A stretch of DNA of 17,461 nucleotides from Saprospiraceae bacterium (GTDB lineage Bacteria; Bacteroidota; Bacteroidia; Chitinophagales; Saprospiraceae), in contig SLDF01000363.1 in NCBI GenBank assembly GCA_007125435.1, positions 1 through 17,461 of the forward strand, given 5' to 3'. Position numbers and translations under genes: made by a program. This document shows positions 15,005-17,461 of the stretch, in pieces. Under the pieces are notes generated by a model. That model had not been told where the DNA came from and did not search any database. It saw nothing but the letters and a program-made list of their open reading frames with translations. Position 1 is the stretch's first letter; each line of letters begins with the position of its first letter.

Positions 15005-16453
15005 ATGAAAAGAATAATAGCAAGCTTCTTCATTCTTTCAACACTACTTTTAGGTTGCACAAAAGACTTTGAAGAACTAAATACCAATCCAAATCAACCG
15101 GAGCGCGTACCTCCGAATATGATTTTAACTCAAATACTCTTTAATCTTGCTGAGTTTCCAGCGAGAGAAGCTTACAACAAAGGTAACTTCATCACACAGC
15201 ATACAGCGAGACAAAACTTTACAGATTTTGACAGATATGTATGGGGACCCGATGATGGTGTCTGGAATAGTCTTTTTGATAGGCTTAGAGATGTTAACAA
15301 CCTCATCATACTGGCAAGAGAACAAGGCAATACCAATTATGAAGGTGTTGGATTGATCTGGAAATCCTATGCTTTTTCATTCCTTACAGATGTATACGGA
15401 GATGTACCTTACTCTGATGCCTTAGAAGGTAGAGATTCCGGTGTATACTCTCCCGTATATGACAGCCAAGAGGAAATTTATGAGGGTATCTTGCAGGATT
15501 TAAGGACGGCAAATGAATTATTGAATCCAGCCGGGTTCAGCATTCAGGGCGATATCATTTATGACGGTTCAATATTGCGGTGGAAGAAATTTGCCAACTC
15601 TTTGAGATTAAGATATCTACTTCGTATCAGCAACAAGAAGAATGTATCTGCTGAAATGGGAGAGATTATAAACAACCCAGCTGATAATCCCATATTTGAA
15701 AATCTGGGAGATCAAGCGGCTTTGACATACCTAGAGGCTGCACCTAATCAGTGGTTTACACATACCGGGAGGGTTGGTTCCTTCAGAGAGAGAAGAATGA
15801 GCCAAACGATTCAAACAAGGTTTGAAGATTTGAATGATCCACGGGTAAGAGAATACTTTAGGCCAACACAAGCTTTTACCGCCGGTAACTGGGATAGAGA
15901 GTTTAATGGGATTCCTAATGGTCTCGGAGAGGCAGAAGCTCTGGACTGGGATGGTGGTTCTAACTTCCAATCAGAATTAGCACCAAAGTATTTTGATGAG
16001 CCTAATTCTGCTGAAGCGTTAGTGATGACATACTTCGAGCTACAATTCATTTTGGCGGAAGCTGCATTGAAAGGACTCATCGATGGCAATCCAGAAGAGT
16101 TCTATACTGAAGGTGTCAGAAGTGCATTGGCATACTACAATATTCCTCAAGACGAAATCGATACCTACATGGAACAAGAAAGTGTAGTCTATGCCGGCGG
16201 AGATCCACTTGAGAAAATCATGTTGCAAAAATGGATAGGATCGTTTATGATTGGTGTAGAAGGTTGGAATGATTGGAGAAGAACAGGCCTACCAACCTTT
16301 ACTCCTGCCGTAAGTGACGATAACAACAACATGGTACCTGTCAGATACTTGTATCCACAAAGTGAACAAGTATTTAACATTGCTAATAGACAAGCTGCAA
16401 TCGACAGGCAAGGACCTGACAACATCAACACCAGAATATGGTGGATGGATTAA
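15005..16453 (+). CDS. SusD/RagB-family nutrient-binding outer-membrane lipoprotein
   Basis: The surface lipoprotein partner of the upstream SusC, forming the lid that captures the nutrient. The lipobox LLGC gives Cys18, followed by TKDFEELN, which resembles the acidic surface-export signal of Bacteroidota. The helical TPR-like body of SusD follows (LIWKSYAFSFLTDVYGDVPY, LRLRYLLRIS). The C-terminal part holds EAALKG and GWNDWRRTGLP, both typical of the family, and the protein ends in RIWWMD. The 482-residue length is normal and the gene is intact. It is 14 bp after susC, so the two are co-transcribed. A terminator-like hairpin follows 99 bp after its stop, so the next gene may be expressed at a lower level. 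Confidence 0.95.
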   Translation: MKRIIASFFILSTLLLGCTKDFEELNTNPNQPERVPPNMILTQILFNLAEFPAREAYNKGNFITQHTARQNFTDFDRYVWGPDDGVWNSLFDRLRDVNNLIILAREQGNTNYEGVGLIWKSYAFSFLTDVYGDVPYSDALEGRDSGVYSPVYDSQEEIYEGILQDLRTANELLNPAGFSIQGDIIYDGSILRWKKFANSLRLRYLLRISNKKNVSAEMGEIINNPADNPIFENLGDQAALTYLEAAPNQWFTHTGRVGSFRERRMSQTIQTRFEDLNDPRVREYFRPTQAFTAGNWDREFNGIPNGLGEAEALDWDGGSNFQSELAPKYFDEPNSAEALVMTYFELQFILAEAALKGLIDGNPEEFYTEGVRSALAYYNIPQDEIDTYMEQESVVYAGGDPLEKIMLQKWIGSFMIGVEGWNDWRRTGLPTFTPAVSDDNNNMVPVRYLYPQSEQVFNIANRQAAIDRQGPDNINTRIWWMD

Positions 16454-16552
16454 AGCAATTCTATGTACTATAAGATGCTTTTTAGCTTGAATATTTATCT
16501 AGTAGTATGTAGACAATAATAAAATTCTATCCTGCTTTCATACTGATACAAT

Positions 16553-16587
16553 AAGGTGGGTATTCAAAGGAATATCCACCTTTATTT
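16553..16587 (+). terminator. Terminator or attenuator hairpin after susD
   Basis: AAGGTGGGTATTC (16553-16565) pairs with GAATATCCACCTT (16570-16582) over 13 bp, with one wobble, around the loop AAAG. A T-rich tail (TATTT) follows. It lies between susD and the phosphodiesterase gene, so it may end the susCD transcript partly or fully. Confidence 0.75.
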
Positions 16588-16600
16588 CAAAATTTTGAAA
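16585..16600. promoter_or_regulatory. 16-bp perfect palindrome before the phosphodiesterase start
   Basis: TTTCAAAATTTTGAAA is its own exact reverse complement and ends 11 bp before the ATG at 16612. It could be an operator, part of a promoter (AAATTTTG differs from TAnnTTTG by one base), or a structure covering the translation start. It directly abuts the terminator tail. Confidence 0.5.
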
Positions 16601-16611
16601 CTAAAAATCCC

Positions 16612-17461
16612 ATGAAAAACTGTCTCTATATTATTCTTGTTTGCTTGCTTACCACCTTAGTTTTCAACGCTTGTCAATCCGACAAATCTGATCGTCCATA
16701 TATCGTCATCATAGGTGTGGATGGCATGAGTTCAGATGGTCTCATGGCTGCAGAAACACCAAACATAGACAGACTTATCTCTACTGGATCGCATACACTC
16801 AAAGCAAGAAGTGTGAGACCAACATCCAGTTCTAGTAACTGGAAAAGTATGGTTTCAGGAGCCGACTCAGAACACCACGGTGTAACTTCTAATGCATGGC
16901 AAAGAGACAATTTTACAATTTACCCATCTGTAATTGGTACAGAACCCATATTTCCTACCATGTTTACTGTCTTCAAAAAACACCTGCCAAAAGAAAGGTC
17001 ATCGGCATATTACCATTGGAAAGGTATAGGTAGATTGATAGAAGAAAGTATCATTGATGATGTCTTTCACGGAGAAAATGAACTTATAACCATTAATTCA
17101 TTTATTGAGAATTTTCGTCAGAATACTCCACTTCTCAATTTCCTATCAGTTGACCATGTCGATGGTGCCGGTCACAAATATGGGCATATGAGTGAAAAAT
17201 ATTTGAAAAGTATTTCTTATACGGATTCTATGATAGGAAACATCCTGGATGTCGTAGAAGAATCAGGGTTAATGCAACAAACCATCTTTATTGTCATATC
17301 CGACCACGGCTTTATTGGTCATGGGCATGGTGGCGACTCCATGGATGAATTACTGATACCGTATGTTTTATCCGGTCCTGGGATTCGACAGGGAATAGAG
17401 ATCACTGACCCTGTTTATATATTTGATATGGCAGCTACTGTAGTAGATATCCTTCGCCTTC
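16612..17461 (+). CDS. Type I phosphodiesterase / alkaline-phosphatase-superfamily lipoprotein (3' partial)
   Basis: The first 283 residues of an exported enzyme; the frame is open to the window edge. The lipobox region FNAC gives Cys21. The two-metal site of the NPP-type alkaline-phosphatase superfamily is visible: Asp37 in IIGVDGM, the nucleophile loop RPTSSSSNW (Ser73 aligns with the NPP threonine), Asp184 and His188 in DGAGHKYGH, and Asp231-His232 in SDHGF, followed by GHGHGG. These proteins hydrolyse phosphomonoesters or phosphodiesters such as nucleotides or phospholipid headgroups; the substrate here is unknown. A serine in place of the NPP threonine, in a PTSSSxNW loop, is as I recall it in a common Bacteroidota subgroup. 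It follows susC-susD and may process their substrate. No stop codon or C-terminus can be seen. Confidence 0.85.
   Translation, partial: MKNCLYIILVCLLTTLVFNACQSDKSDRPYIVIIGVDGMSSDGLMAAETPNIDRLISTGSHTLKARSVRPTSSSSNWKSMVSGADSEHHGVTSNAWQRDNFTIYPSVIGTEPIFPTMFTVFKKHLPKERSSAYYHWKGIGRLIEESIIDDVFHGENELITINSFIENFRQNTPLLNFLSVDHVDGAGHKYGHMSEKYLKSISYTDSMIGNILDVVEESGLMQQTIFIVISDHGFIGHGHGGDSMDELLIPYVLSGPGIRQGIEITDPVYIFDMAATVVDILRL

Noticed and set aside
1..17461. CRISPR arrays, tRNA, rRNA, integrase or intact transposase genes
   Set aside because: No regularly spaced repeats, no cloverleaf-like sequence and no such protein motifs were seen when reading both strands.

Overview
The window looks like a chromosomal segment from a Bacteroidota bacterium, probably of the Saprospiria or a related aquatic lineage. 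The signs are a SusC/SusD pair, several lipoproteins with the [LI]-A/L-S/G-C lipobox, AT-rich intergenic regions without Shine-Dalgarno sequences, and several promoter -7 elements of the Bacteroidota form TAnnTTTG. The species call is inference; I could run no search.

Layout. (1) Positions 1-168 hold the C-terminal end of a probable SWIM zinc-finger protein. About 1 kb without a gene follows; it contains a hairpin, a G-rich stretch and copy A of a dispersed repeat. (2) Positions 1170-8639 form a maltose/starch module: a cytoplasmic GH65 maltose phosphorylase-like enzyme, a large GH13 lipoprotein with an N-terminal CBM48-like domain, a CPBP intramembrane protease gene on the opposite strand, and a second, shorter GH13 lipoprotein. 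The GH13 enzymes would cut alpha-glucans outside the inner membrane. The GH65 enzyme would phosphorolyse maltose inside to glucose and beta-glucose 1-phosphate. A 254-bp MITE-like element with inverted ends and a 5-bp target duplication sits between the GH65 gene and the first GH13 gene, ending 31 bp before the GH13 start. (3) A perfect 18-bp bidirectional terminator hairpin ends this module. (4) On the minus strand is a small thioredoxin-rhodanese operon. (5) A small outer-membrane beta-barrel protein follows, then a gene-free stretch with copy B of the dispersed repeat. (6) From 10871 to the right edge is a nutrient-uptake locus: an XRE-cupin regulator, divergent from susC-susD, followed by a lipoprotein phosphodiesterase of the NPP/alkaline-phosphatase superfamily that runs off the window.

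The most interesting points are the MITE-like element upstream of the amylase gene, the two-copy dispersed repeat, the XRE-cupin/SusCD/phosphodiesterase locus with a 60-bp spaced pair of candidate operator sites, a 16-bp perfect palindrome next to the phosphodiesterase start, and a long hairpin of unknown role at 9615-9669. No tRNA, rRNA, CRISPR array or intact transposase was seen.
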